A DNA stretch of 57,105 bases from Ktedonobacterales bacterium (GCA_025935195.1 JAICVS010000009.1:1-57105), one strand, 5' to 3'. Shown: positions 9,601 to 17,756, counted from the stretch's first letter. Numbers and translations: made by a program. The notes: a model not told the origin generated them from the letters alone.

Positions 9601-10422
9601 GGTTTCGCGCAGTCTCTCAAGTAGCTGAGTTGGATCGTCTACCAGCGTGATTCGCGACAAGGATTCGGGCGGAAGCTCGACATCTGTGGCAATAGTGAGC
9701 GTCGTGCCAGAGGCCGTGACCACTGTTGCACGCACCGGAGGCGAGCCGTGAGCTTGAACTGTAATTGGAGTGTCATCGCTTGGCTCCCACGGCTCATCAA
9801 GAGAGAAGGCGTAGACATACTGGCCGCCGGTTTCGTTGATCAGTTGACCATCAGTGGCAATTCGACCCGCACGATTGTCGCGCTGCGAGGACTCAATCTC
9901 ATCGCGCAGTGCAGTGTCCATCCGCTCTAGCATGGTTTTCAGCGTGTCTGGCGGGCTGATGTCGGGCACTCGCGAGATTGCTTCAAGAATCCGAGTCATG
10001 TCGCTCTCGAACGTCGCGCCTTTGTTTACTGAAAGCGCCTGTAGTCGTACAAGCGGTGATATTTCTCTGGGAAGTTGTTCGGGTATGGGTATTGTGGCGC
10101 CCTCGGCCAGCAGGGGAAGTATCGGGATAGTGGCGCCTAACGCAAGCTCGATCTCGCGGCGGACGAAGTCAGTTGGATCATCTATTCTTCGCTTACCAGA
10201 ACTGTCGCGCACATCGAGCCATTTTGGGCCGATAAGTGCCAGAACAATCTTACACCTTTGGAGCGTACTTCGAATCGTTTGCTCAAAGTCAGCCCCGGCA
10301 GGAATTGTGTCCAAGTCCCGGAAAACATGCTCGGCACCGAAGCGTTCCGCAAGGCGGTCGTAGATGCGCTTGCTGATGGCAGCGGTGTCGTCACGGCGAT
10401 AGGAGATGAAGATGCCCTTCAT
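6610..10422 (-). CDS. TIR-SF1 helicase-coiled coil-PLD nuclease-zinc finger fusion (putative defence protein)
   Basis: One 1,270-residue chain with five parts. (1) TIR domain, residues 1-150: GIFISYRRDD, VFRDLDTI, VLALIGPKWL and DFVRREIELAL, with E90 as candidate NADase Glu. (2) Upf1-like SF1 helicase: Walker A GPPGTGKT (332-339), Walker B VIILDEAS (708-715), GDPKQLAP (737-744), REQSRMHPDI, VGTVHRFQGLE (909-919) and VAITRAKHKL (954-963). (3) A Gln/Arg/Glu-rich coiled coil (about 410-685) inserted between the first helicase motifs. (4) One PLD domain with H1115-x-K1117-x4-D1122 and GSLNPLS. (5) A C-terminal Cys cluster (CPKC, CPGC, CGAATPC), probably zinc ribbons. Such parts occur in antiphage proteins: nucleic-acid sensing, NAD depletion and nuclease activity. 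The gene is visibly AT-richer (roughly 45-60% GC per line) than its neighbours and stands alone, which suggests transfer. Confidence 0.9.
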   Translation of the reverse strand: MKGIFISYRRDDTAAISKRIYDRLAERFGAEHVFRDLDTIPAGADFEQTIRSTLQRCKIVLALIGPKWLDVRDSSGKRRIDDPTDFVRREIELALGATIPILPLLAEGATIPIPEQLPREISPLVRLQALSVNKGATFESDMTRILEAISRVPDISPPDTLKTMLERMDTALRDEIESSQRDNRAGRIATDGQLINETGGQYVYAFSLDEPWEPSDDTPITVQAHGSPPVRATVVTASGTTLTIATDVELPPESLSRITLVDDPTQLLERLRETLKSNVEGEALLGCKLFGLLPHANSRREKPDLGHVFDPRSSQNDAIQLALGSEVTYVIGPPGTGKTSTLAAMAYVLAREGRSVLVAAHTNIAVDNAIVKLAEMCQKASLPLLKSGRIIRYGAPQLQSVSQRDDIYPPKIIKRLGQDLEQQRTGLRNRRSDALERLRSLSAQQEQSASQWADQRKSLVEQRQTYPDELMPLQHQERQRVAAIDARLKGLEDVHSQAERRLRDAREDLARLVAKQTQLGAEHAQLIGLVDELMRRLADAQQMSSIVRLLKGVNRDRLARQLADVKQQAWEVEKALDSVAQEMEVCHQAISDLLREMHGIQARCDDLTAQRPTPQQTAARIRQLQDEIETCDRQIAKGDREIDQINVTAGSDRSELESRVEQCSQQIAAIDGQIRDIEKRLLDEAQVVATTLTKTYMDSRLRERRFDVIILDEASMAPLPAVYVAASRADNGVVAIGDPKQLAPIVQAKKSSIAKEWLGRDLFEVVNITLEGTARGDRRSALLREQSRMHPDIARIANTYIYHGLLKDIPQRDATDYADVMPYPDRRLLLCDTSDAGPVTTRPGERSRVNVYHALCSLAVARQALSSLPSRPSDLGNPYRVGIVTPYSKQAQLIQRMVKAEKLESQIRVGTVHRFQGLEFEIIVFDTVESRPITHRREFIGGGQNSNGERLINVAITRAKHKLIVVANHKHIATQFEEDDTLRLVVGEARKAGTFKSREILDTRVQKTGAHPRGTSPADGMQSVRDIEWLDETTFFDRFVQDIHLARQRIIIRSPFIRLNRTNHLIQDLQAARKRGVLITVVSSQVKYGDQPTDEAAVNLLREVGIDVQALLGMHEKLVLIDDDIVYFGSLNPLSHTGTSELMQRIVSREVAQTLSSFNANGHHPRASWGDDIVLKLTDLSNASCPKCGALMCPKFGRFGAFYGGVDRRVCDHTQNVTLEHLSKVAAITGITCPGCKKGYMRPNSWGKTLWLECGAATPCNHRRKIIIQQ

Positions 10423-10572
10423 TGGCCCCGACTTCTAGATCAGGTGTCTCTTGGTTCGCTCGTTTTAGCGGTGAGGCGCGAGCGAAAGCGCATTCCTGGC
10501 TAACGTCCTCATTGTCGCTGGCTTCTGGAGCTTAGCAATATGCCAACTGGCTGTCAAGGCAGTATCTCAAGA

Positions 10573-10612
10573 GAGTTCCGCCATGGCGCGCGCGTTCGTG
10601 GAGGGCGTGGCC
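10573..10612 (+). repeat. Decayed copy of the enoyl-CoA hydratase 3' end
   Basis: Aligns with 6461-6502. In translation it begins EFRHG like the intact gene, then shifts frame through a 2-bp deletion before VEGVAS. It sits just beyond the start of the low-GC TIR-helicase gene and has no open frame of its own. It looks like the 3' end of a diverged hydratase allele displaced by insertion. Confidence 0.6.
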
Positions 10613-10702
10613 AGTGGTCAGCGGACGAGAGGGCCGAGGCAGTCGCGCTCTGGCAAAGCGGAGCAGTTGACGGCGGAGGGCCGCGGTATTCATACTTGAG
10701 CT

Positions 10703-13153
10703 ATGACGACGCCAATGCTCGCCACGAAACTGCATATTCCCCCGCCTCGGCCCAACGTTGTCCCGCGCCTTCGCCTAATTGAGCGGCTGAACGAGGGACT
10801 GAGCCGCAAGCTCACCCTCATCTCCGCCCCTGCCGGCTTTGGGAAAACCACGCTGGTCAGCGAATGGCTGGCGGGATGCGAGCGACCGGCCGCCTGGCTG
10901 TCGCTGGATGAGGGGGATCGCGACCCCGCGCGCTTTCTCGCGTACCTCGTCGCTGCTCTGCAGACGATTGCGGCGCCTATTGGAGCGGGGATGTTGGGTG
11001 CGTTCCAATCCCCTCAGGCACCGCCAGCTGAGGCGATGCTGACGGCCCTGCTCAATGACATGACTACCATCTCAGGCCATGTCATCCTCGTCTTCGACGA
11101 CTACCACGTTCTTGATGCCAAACCGATTGACCGTGCCCTCGCCTTTCTGCTCGATCATCTGCCGCCACACATGCACCTGGTCATTGCCACACGTGAGGAT
11201 CCACCGCTGCCATTGGCCCGGTTGCGCGCCGGGGGCCAGTTAACCGAAGTGCGCGTCGCGGACCTACGTTTTACCCGTGCCGAGGCAGCGGAATTTCTCA
11301 CTCAGGCGATGGGCCTCGCCCTGCCAGCGGAAGCTATCGCCGCGCTGGAAACGCGCACGGAAGGCTGGATCGCCGGCCTGCAATTGGCCGCAATCTCCCT
11401 GCAAGGGCACCCAGACGCCGCCAGCTTCATCGCCTCGTTCACCGGCAGCCACCGCTTTGTGATGGATTATCTGGTTGAGGAAGTTCTGCAACGGCAGCCT
11501 GAGCACATCCAGACGTTCTTGCTGCGTACGTCCATTCTCGACCGGCTGTGCGGCCCGCTGTGCGATGCCGTTGCGCTCGACCCCGCTGCTCCCGCCGCTT
11601 CGGGGCAGGCGACACTGGAATATCTCGAACACGCCAACCTGTTCATAGTTCCGCTGGACAACGAGCGGCAGTGGTATCGCTATCACCATCTCTTCGCCGA
11701 TTTGCTGCGGCAGCGATTGCGGCAGAGCGTTGCATCGTCTCCAGGGGATGAGGGGATGGTGGAGACGGATGTGGCTGAGCTGCACCGCCGGGCCAGTAGT
11801 TGGTACGAAGAGCATGGCCTGGAGCTTGACGCCTTTCACTACGCTGCCGCCGCCAACGATATTGAGCGTGCCGAGCGCCTGATCGAAGGAAAGGGAATGC
11901 CCCTGCACTTTCGCGGCGCGGTGGTCCCAGTGCTGAACTGGCTGAAGTCGCTGCCGCCAGCGGTGCTGGACTCCAGGCCCTCGTTGTTGACGGCGTATGC
12001 CTCCGTCTTGCTGGCGACGGGCCACGTCACCGGCGTCGAGCAGATCATGCAAGCCGCTGAAAGAGCTTTGGAAGGCGCCGAGCCAGACGACAGGACGCGA
12101 GACCTTATCGGCCGGATCGCCGCCATACGGGCCACGGCGGCTGTAAGTCAGTTCCAGATAGAAACGATTATTGACCAGTCACACCGCGCCCTGGAGTATC
12201 TGCACCCCAGCAATCTGGCGTTCCGCACGTCCACCGCCTGGAAGCTGGGGTTCGCCTATCAGCTCCAGGGGGACCGTGCCGCGGCCAAGCGGGCTCATAG
12301 CGACGTCATCTCCATCGGCCAGACGTCTGGGAACGCCGTCTACATCGTGATGGCGACCATCAGCCTGGGCATGCTACAGGAAGGGGAGAATCGGCTCGCT
12401 CTGGCGACCCAGACCTACCAGAACGCCTTGCAGCTGCTTGGCGAGCAGCCGCTGCCGATTGCCAGTGAGGCGCATCTGGGCCTGGCTCGGATTTGCTACG
12501 AATGGAACGATCTGGAGGCCGCCGAGCGACACGGACAACAGGGCCTTCAACTGGCGCGGCAGATAGAAAGCGACCGGGCTGTCTCGTGTGAGGTGTTCCT
12601 CGCGCGCCTGAGGCTTGCCCAGGGCGATGTCGCCGGCGCGGCCGCTCTGGCGGCTGAGGCCTATCAGGCCGCGCGCCAGCGGAACTTCATGTATCGGATG
12701 CCGGAGGTTGCGGCGGCGCACGTGCTGATGCTGCTTCACCAGGGTCAGCTTGAGGCAGCCGCTCAGGTGGCACAGGCGCACGAGCTTCCCATCAGCCAGG
12801 CGCGGGTCCAGCTAGCTCAGGGAAACCCTTCCGCGGCGCTGGCGGTGCTGGAGCCTTTGCGCCGGGAGGTGGAGGCCAAGGGATGGGAGGATGAGCGGCT
12901 CAAGGTGCTGCTGCTCCAGGCGATCGCTTTCCAGGCGCGTGGCGAAAAGGACAAGGCCGCGCGGCTCGTCTTTGACGCGCTGGCGCTGGCAGAGCCGGGT
13001 GGATTCATCCGCGGCTTTGTTGACGAAGGTCCGCCGATGGCTCATCTTTTGTCCGTAGCGGCCGCTTGTGGAATGATGTCTGGCTATGTCGGGAAGCTGC
13101 TGGCGGTATTTGACGGTGGGAGAGGGCGTTTCGTAACCTGGAAGAAGTGGTAG
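10703..13153 (+). CDS. MalT-like LuxR regulator, N-terminal part truncated by an IS
   Basis: An 816-residue product of an interrupted gene. The first 806 residues are native: MTTPMLATKLHIPPPRPNVVPR, then the STAND NTPase with Walker A SAPAGFGKTTL, ILVFDDYHVLD and LATREDPPLPLARLRAG, then a winged-helix segment and TPR-like repeats (about 380-800). These sense a ligand and drive ATP-dependent assembly in MalT-type regulators. The last ten residues (RGRFVTWKKW) are read from the insertion sequence. The DNA-binding LuxR domain lies beyond the IS at 14308-14574. Removing the IS and one copy of the 7-bp duplication restores an 892-codon frame exactly. As it stands the product cannot bind DNA through its own HTH. 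Confidence 0.93.
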   Translation: MTTPMLATKLHIPPPRPNVVPRLRLIERLNEGLSRKLTLISAPAGFGKTTLVSEWLAGCERPAAWLSLDEGDRDPARFLAYLVAALQTIAAPIGAGMLGAFQSPQAPPAEAMLTALLNDMTTISGHVILVFDDYHVLDAKPIDRALAFLLDHLPPHMHLVIATREDPPLPLARLRAGGQLTEVRVADLRFTRAEAAEFLTQAMGLALPAEAIAALETRTEGWIAGLQLAAISLQGHPDAASFIASFTGSHRFVMDYLVEEVLQRQPEHIQTFLLRTSILDRLCGPLCDAVALDPAAPAASGQATLEYLEHANLFIVPLDNERQWYRYHHLFADLLRQRLRQSVASSPGDEGMVETDVAELHRRASSWYEEHGLELDAFHYAAAANDIERAERLIEGKGMPLHFRGAVVPVLNWLKSLPPAVLDSRPSLLTAYASVLLATGHVTGVEQIMQAAERALEGAEPDDRTRDLIGRIAAIRATAAVSQFQIETIIDQSHRALEYLHPSNLAFRTSTAWKLGFAYQLQGDRAAAKRAHSDVISIGQTSGNAVYIVMATISLGMLQEGENRLALATQTYQNALQLLGEQPLPIASEAHLGLARICYEWNDLEAAERHGQQGLQLARQIESDRAVSCEVFLARLRLAQGDVAGAAALAAEAYQAARQRNFMYRMPEVAAAHVLMLLHQGQLEAAAQVAQAHELPISQARVQLAQGNPSAALAVLEPLRREVEAKGWEDERLKVLLLQAIAFQARGEKDKAARLVFDALALAEPGGFIRGFVDEGPPMAHLLSVAAACGMMSGYVGKLLAVFDGGRGRFVTWKKW
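13115..13121 (+). repeat. Left target-site duplication GGTGGGA
   Basis: Seven bases, identical to 14308-14314 on the other side of the IS. Codons GGT GGG encode Gly-Gly in the interrupted regulator. Confidence 0.9.
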
Positions 13154-14307
13154 GCTGACCGCCTGACGAGGCTCGTTCCCTCGCCGTGGAGATCAGCCCA
13201 TGGTTCCGATCCCGTGTGTCAGCACGGCACCCGTCCCGCCGCCAGCATACCACCGTGCTCAGGCGAAGGTCGGTTCCGCCCTGCACCTCGACGCGCTGAC
13301 GCTCATTACCCGCTTGCATCTCCTCGCGCTCTGCCGTCTGGCGGTGCGCCTGGCGCAGCGTCGGTGTCCGCCGCCGTTGCCAGCGGGACCCGGCGGACGT
13401 CCGCGGATATATACGGAGGAGTCCTTGCTGCTCATCGCGCTGCTGCGCACGCTGTGGCGCCTCTCCTACCAGGACATGCATGATTGGCTGGTGGGCTGGC
13501 CGACGCTGGCGCGGGTCTGTGGCCTGCCCTGCGACAGGCAGGGGCGGGTGCGCGTGCCCAGCCCGGCCCAACAGTGCAAGCGGGCGCAGCGGGTGGGCGC
13601 CCCGCCTGCCGAGACGCTCTTCGTCGTGCTGGTGCAGCTCGCCCGCCACACCCACCTGGTCGGCGGCCGGGATGTGATTGTCGACAGCGCGCCGATCCTG
13701 GCCTGGCGCCGCACCGATCCCGATGCGGCCGTTGGCCATGCGCCCCACCACCACCCGCGGCCGCTGCTGCGTGGCTACCGCGTGCATACGTTGTTGTGTC
13801 GCGGCTCGGGCCTTCCCCTGCTGTTCTTCCTCTCGCCCGCCAACGTCCACGATGCCCCCTTCGCCCGCCCGCTCCTGGAGCTGGCGTGGCGCTGGTATGG
13901 GCTGCGGCCACGGGTCGTGCGGCTAGACGCCGGCTATTGGGGCCTGCGCCTGATCGCCTGGATCCACACGACGCTGGGGGCGGTCGCCGTCGTGCCCTGG
14001 AACCCCAAGCGCCAGAAGAACCGGACGTGTCTGCCGCCCACCTGGACGGCCGAAGAACTGGGCAAGCGCGCCGGCATCGAGCGCTTCTTTGGCCGGGTGT
14101 TCAGCTTGTTCAGCCCCTTCCGCTTGCAGCGGCCGCCGTTGACGGGCTGGACCGCGGTGGAGACGCGCGTCGCCTTGACCTACGCCGCGACGGTAGTGGT
14201 CGGCCTCGCGGCCCAGCACGCGGGACGCCCTGATCTCATTCGCTCGCCCACCCGCGTGCTTGCCCATACCTGGGAGGGACTGCTCCAATGAGTTACGAAA
14301 CGCCCTC
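13122..14307 (+). mobile_element. Complete 1,186-bp insertion sequence with 16-bp inverted repeats
   Basis: The ends are perfect 16-bp inverted repeats: GAGGGCGTTTCGTAAC at 13122-13137 and its complement at 14292-14307. The element is flanked by the direct repeat GGTGGGA (13115-13121 and 14308-14314), a 7-bp target duplication. It contains one transposase gene occupying most of its length. Identical ends and a clean duplication suggest a recent insertion into the LuxR-type gene. Confidence 0.95.
13200..14291 (+). CDS. IS transposase, DDE type (IS4/IS5-like)
   Basis: A 363-residue transposase starting at ATG 13200 after GTGGAGATCAGCCC. An N-terminal domain (about 1-130; YTEESLLLIALLRTLWRLSYQDMHDWL) precedes an RNase-H-like catalytic core. 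Candidate catalytic residues are D162 (VIVDSAPI), D243 (VRLDAGYWG) and E294 (AGIERFFGRVFSLF). The stop codon lies at the inner edge of the right terminal repeat. The core resembles the IS4/IS5 superfamily; I cannot name the exact family. No frameshift or internal stop is seen, so it may be active. Confidence 0.92.
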   Translation: MVPIPCVSTAPVPPPAYHRAQAKVGSALHLDALTLITRLHLLALCRLAVRLAQRRCPPPLPAGPGGRPRIYTEESLLLIALLRTLWRLSYQDMHDWLVGWPTLARVCGLPCDRQGRVRVPSPAQQCKRAQRVGAPPAETLFVVLVQLARHTHLVGGRDVIVDSAPILAWRRTDPDAAVGHAPHHHPRPLLRGYRVHTLLCRGSGLPLLFFLSPANVHDAPFARPLLELAWRWYGLRPRVVRLDAGYWGLRLIAWIHTTLGAVAVVPWNPKRQKNRTCLPPTWTAEELGKRAGIERFFGRVFSLFSPFRLQRPPLTGWTAVETRVALTYAATVVVGLAAQHAGRPDLIRSPTRVLAHTWEGLLQ

Positions 14308-14574
14308 GGTGGGATTCAGAAACGCGAAGACACGCCGTATCGGCCTCCTGTCGCTCCTGTCGCTCCTGCCCGGCCTCTGCTCGATCCATTGAGCCGGCGC
14401 GAGGCAGAGGTTCTCCGGTTTATTGCCCAAGGACTCTCGAATCAGGAGATTAGCGAGCGGCTGTTCCTCGCCCTGGACACGATAAAGGGACACAATCGGA
14501 AAATCTTTGACAAACTCCAGGTCCAGAGGCGCACCGAAGCGGTCGCGCGTGCCCGCGAGCTGGGCTTGTTATAG
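14308..14574 (+). pseudogene. C-terminal LuxR HTH fragment of the IS-split regulator
   Basis: This is the 3' piece of the regulator beginning at 10703. From the target duplication it reads GGIQKREDTPYRPP, a short linker, then a complete LuxR HTH: LSRREAEVLRFIAQGLSNQEISERLFLALDTIKGHNRKIFDKL... ending ARELGLL. The domain is intact, and a TTG inside the IS at 14260 is in frame, so an isolated HTH protein could be made, but no good ribosome site is visible. Its natural target would probably be the downstream operon at 14857-16148. Confidence 0.88.
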
Positions 14575-14856
14575 GCGCACGTCAGTCTGTCCCAAGTGTT
14601 GTCTCAAGAATTGTCCGTAAGCCATCCATCAAGCGAAGGCTTTGAGAACGGCCACCCTCTCCGTACCCTCACACTGCCACCCCGAACAACACTTTTTTCG
14701 ACACTTTCGTGTCTCCGCAGGCATGCCGCCCTCGCGCTATGCTGTTGGCAGGTTGAGCAGATCGAATACGTGGCACGGACTGTAATGACGCCGCCACAGC
14801 GGGGGTGACCTGGTTGCGGAAACGTTTGTCTCGCGCGGCCACAACGAGGAAAGGCC
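14575..14856 (+). promoter_or_regulatory. Control region between the split LuxR gene and its likely target operon
   Basis: This 282-base stretch contains no gene. It includes a T-tract and a short inverted repeat GACAC-tttc-GTGTC (about 14700-14714) that could be an operator, and a purine-rich ribosome site (ACGAGGAAAGG) before 14857. The assignment as a LuxR target is inferred from position only. Confidence 0.35.
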
Positions 14857-15171
14857 ATGTCAAACGAGCGCATCCCAAAGCCTGATCGAGATCAACAGGT
14901 GGTCTATCACATCCGGGTCGCGGGCCAACTGGGGCGTCAATGGGCGGACTGGTTTGAGGGCCTGGCGATTACGCTGGACGAGAACGGCGATACGCTTTTA
15001 ACCGGCCCAGTGGTCGATCAGGCCGCGCTGCATGGATTGCTCAAGAAAGTGCGTGACCTGGGCATGCCACTGCTCGCGGTCGTTTGCGTTCAATCTAGCG
15101 AAGCAGGCGCATTGGATGTCACGTCAAGCGCGTTGAGCGAATCAACGCAACCGGGAGGAGGAAACGCATGA
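14857..15171 (+). CDS. Small conserved protein linked to LuxR/oxidoreductase loci
   Basis: A 104-residue protein (ATG 14857, AACGAGGAAAGG upstream). Core: VVYHIRVAGQLGRQWADWFEGLAI followed by LLTGPVVDQAALHGLLKKVRDLGMPLLAV. I know this pattern from small proteins placed between MalT-like LuxR genes and NAD(P)-dependent oxidoreductases; no biochemical role is known to me. Its stop codon overlaps the start of the next gene (ATGA at 15168-15171), so the two are translationally coupled. Confidence 0.8.
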   Translation: MSNERIPKPDRDQQVVYHIRVAGQLGRQWADWFEGLAITLDENGDTLLTGPVVDQAALHGLLKKVRDLGMPLLAVVCVQSSEAGALDVTSSALSESTQPGGGNA

Positions 15172-16148
15172 AGGCGATTGTGCGCACACGCTACGGATCA
15201 CCGGATGTGCTTCGGCTCAGCGAGGTGGAGCAGCCCGTTCCCCAAGACGGTGAAGTATTGGTCAAGGTTCATGCAGCCTCGGTAAACCCGCTTGACTGGC
15301 ACACTTTGCGAGGGAAACCGTTTCTCGTCCGCACGGGGGGCGGTGGGTGGCGCAGACCCAAAAACCAGCGACTCGGCGTGGATCTGGCGGGACGGGTGGA
15401 AGCGGTTGGCAGCAACGTCACGCGGTTTCAGGTCGGTGATGAGGTATTTGGGAGAGGGTACGGCGCTCTTGCCGACTATGCGTGCGCTCGTGAAAGCGCT
15501 TTGATAGCTAAACCGGCTAACCTCTCGTTTGAGGCGGCGGCGGCCGTTCCAATCGCGGCGCTCACCGCGCTAGGGGCGCTGCGCGAAAAGGGACAGCTTC
15601 AGCCAGGACAGCAGGTCTTGATTCAAGGCGCCTCGGGTGGTGTGGGGTCGTTTGCGGTGCAGATCGCCAAAGCCCTGGGAGCGGACGTCACCGCCGTGTG
15701 CAGCACGCGGAATGTGGACACAGCACGCTCGCTTGGGGCAGACCACGTCATTGATTACACACGCGAGGATTTCACGAAGGGCCGGCGCAAAGGTCGGCAA
15801 CGGTATGATCTGATTCTGGCCGTGGATGGCTATCGCCCGATCTGGGCGTACCGGCGGGCCTTACGCCCCAACGGGCGATTTGTTCTGACTGGCGCATCCA
15901 CGCACTTGCTCCGTGCCGTTTTCCAAGGCATGCTCCTCGGGCCAGCGATCTCAAAGCTTGGGAGAAAGAAGATGGGCATCTTCATGGCGAGGCCAACCCA
16001 TGAGGATTTGGTGTGGCTGAAAGAGCTGCTTGAAGCTGGAAAAGTCGTCCCGGTGATTGACCGGCGTTACCCATTGAGCGAGGTCGCTGAGGCTATACGC
16101 TACATCGAAGAGGGACACGCGCAGGGCAAAGTGGTCATCACCGTCTGA
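15168..16148 (+). CDS. NAD(P)-dependent quinone oxidoreductase-like protein (MDR superfamily)
   Basis: A 326-residue zinc-independent medium-chain dehydrogenase. It has the GroES-like start MKAIVRTRYGSPDVLRLSEVE, then VHAASVNPLDWHTLRG, LGVDLAGRVEAVG, VFGRGYGALADYA and the nucleotide-binding loop GASGGVGSFAVQIAKALGADV. It ends with HAQGKVVITV, the usual C-terminus of the family. The structural-zinc Cys cluster is absent. It uses NAD(P)H to reduce quinones or activated alkenes. Start ATG 15168 overlaps the stop of the upstream gene. Control by the now-split LuxR regulator is likely by context. Confidence 0.93.
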   Translation: MKAIVRTRYGSPDVLRLSEVEQPVPQDGEVLVKVHAASVNPLDWHTLRGKPFLVRTGGGGWRRPKNQRLGVDLAGRVEAVGSNVTRFQVGDEVFGRGYGALADYACARESALIAKPANLSFEAAAAVPIAALTALGALREKGQLQPGQQVLIQGASGGVGSFAVQIAKALGADVTAVCSTRNVDTARSLGADHVIDYTREDFTKGRRKGRQRYDLILAVDGYRPIWAYRRALRPNGRFVLTGASTHLLRAVFQGMLLGPAISKLGRKKMGIFMARPTHEDLVWLKELLEAGKVVPVIDRRYPLSEVAEAIRYIEEGHAQGKVVITV

Positions 16149-16204
16149 GGCGCGCTCCAGTTGTCGCTTGCGGGATATCACCTGCGCTCGATCCCTGGCG
16201 GTCA

Positions 16205-17509
16205 TCACCGTGCCTTCGCGTAGGTCATCGGCCCCACCAGCGTCACCAGCCCTTTCAGCTCCATCATCACCAGAGTGCCGGAGACGACCGCCGCGCCCAG
16301 CCCCGTCGCGCGGCAGAGCGCGTCAATGTGCCGCGGCTCGCCGGCCGCGCTCAACTCCGCCAGGATCGCCGCCTCCGTGGCGTTCTCCGGCAGCAGCTCA
16401 CGCATCTCCTGCTGCTGCGGCACCATGTGCAGGTTCAGCTCCGAGAGCACGTCGCTCGCCTCCAACACCAGCTTCGCGCCATCCTGGATGAGCCGGTTGG
16501 CGCCCAGGCTCGACCGGCTGGTGACGTTGCCCGGCACGGCGAACACGTCGCGCCCCTGCTCGGCGGCGAAGCGCGTCGTGATCAATGCCCCACTGTCTTC
16601 GGGCGCCTCCGTCACCAGCACGCCCAGCGAGAGCCCGCTGATCAGCCGATTGCGCGCGGGGAAGTTGCCCGCCTCCGGCTGTGTGCCCGGCGCGAACTCG
16701 GTCACGATCGCGCCCTGCTCCACGATACGCGCCGCCAGCCGCGCGTTTTCCGGCGGATACACCAGGTCCGGCCCGCACCCCAGCACCGCGATGGTCCGCC
16801 CACCGGCCTCCAGCGCCGCCGTGTGCGCGTGCGTGTCAATGCCACGCGCCAGCCCGCTCACGATGGTGATGCGCTGCCCCGCCAGCTCTCCCGCCAGCCG
16901 CTCCGTCATCTGCCGCCCGTACACTGTCGCGCGCCGCGTTCCCACCACCGCCACCGACCACTCATCCTCCGCTGTCAACGCGCCGCGCACGTAGAGCACG
17001 GGCGGCGGCAGCGGAATCTCACGCAGGTGTCGCGGGTACGCCGCGTCCGTCAGCCGCAGCACGCCCACGCGCAGCCGTGCCAGCCGCTCCACCTCCGCCT
17101 CCGGCACGATCCGGCGCCGCTGCTCATCGAACGAGGCCGCTGTGCGCGCGTCCAGCCCGGCGGCCAGCCATGCGCGCGGCTCGCTCGTCCATACCGCCTC
17201 TGCCGTACCGAACGCGCTCACGAGCAGGGCGAAACGCGCCGGGCCGATGCCCTTGACGCGGTTTAGCGCCACCCAGTACGCCAGATCGGCGTCCGCTAGA
17301 TCCAGCGGGGCTGGTGGGATGTCGTCCGCCGCGGCATAGGCAACGGCACGCGGTATCCAGCCGTCCGGTTCCTCCGCGATCGTTGCCGGGATCGTTGCCG
17401 GCCGCTCCAGCTCCTCCGGCTCGTCTGTGACCGCCGTCTTACTCGCATCATCCACCACGCTATCCGCCACCCCGCCTGCCACCTGCTCATTTCGCCGGGA
17501 ACGCGCCAT
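16205..17509 (-). CDS. dprA: DNA-processing protein DprA
   Basis: A 434-residue DprA/Smf protein, which loads RecA on incoming single-stranded DNA during natural transformation. ATG 17509 (GAGGCGGCGAG upstream) is chosen over an upstream ATG. An acidic N-terminal extension of about 80 residues precedes the helical domain (ALNRVKGIGPARFALLVSAFG). The Rossmann core follows: VAVVGTRRATVYGRQ, IVSGLARGIDTHAHTAAL, AVLGCGPDLVYPPEN, FPARNRLISGLS and FAVPGNVTS. A winged-helix-like C-terminal domain (PRHIDALCRATGLG) follows. No other competence gene is in view. Confidence 0.95.
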   Translation of the reverse strand: MARSRRNEQVAGGVADSVVDDASKTAVTDEPEELERPATIPATIAEEPDGWIPRAVAYAAADDIPPAPLDLADADLAYWVALNRVKGIGPARFALLVSAFGTAEAVWTSEPRAWLAAGLDARTAASFDEQRRRIVPEAEVERLARLRVGVLRLTDAAYPRHLREIPLPPPVLYVRGALTAEDEWSVAVVGTRRATVYGRQMTERLAGELAGQRITIVSGLARGIDTHAHTAALEAGGRTIAVLGCGPDLVYPPENARLAARIVEQGAIVTEFAPGTQPEAGNFPARNRLISGLSLGVLVTEAPEDSGALITTRFAAEQGRDVFAVPGNVTSRSSLGANRLIQDGAKLVLEASDVLSELNLHMVPQQQEMRELLPENATEAAILAELSAAGEPRHIDALCRATGLGAAVVSGTLVMMELKGLVTLVGPMTYAKAR

Positions 17510-17756
17510 CTCGCCGCCTCGTTTCGCGCCACATCGCATCCCCGCCGCGCCGGACGGCCGGGCGCCGCCATTGTGACACGGACCGGCGCTCGATTGCAAC
17601 ACCGGCACGACCGGCATGCCGCGCCCGGAGATCCCGCGCATACTCCTCTGGCACGGAACTTGAACTCAGGACTGCCCAGTTAGCGGACCGTATCGAGCGC
17701 GCTCGCGCTCGTCAGAGGCGAGACCTCTGCCTATGGCTCATACCAAGGAGGCACCC

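Noticed and set aside
14260-14574. Independent 104-residue HTH gene starting inside the IS
   Set aside because: The frame is open from a TTG at 14260, but there is no good ribosome site and the sequence is the exact continuation of the split regulator. Treated as a pseudogene fragment.
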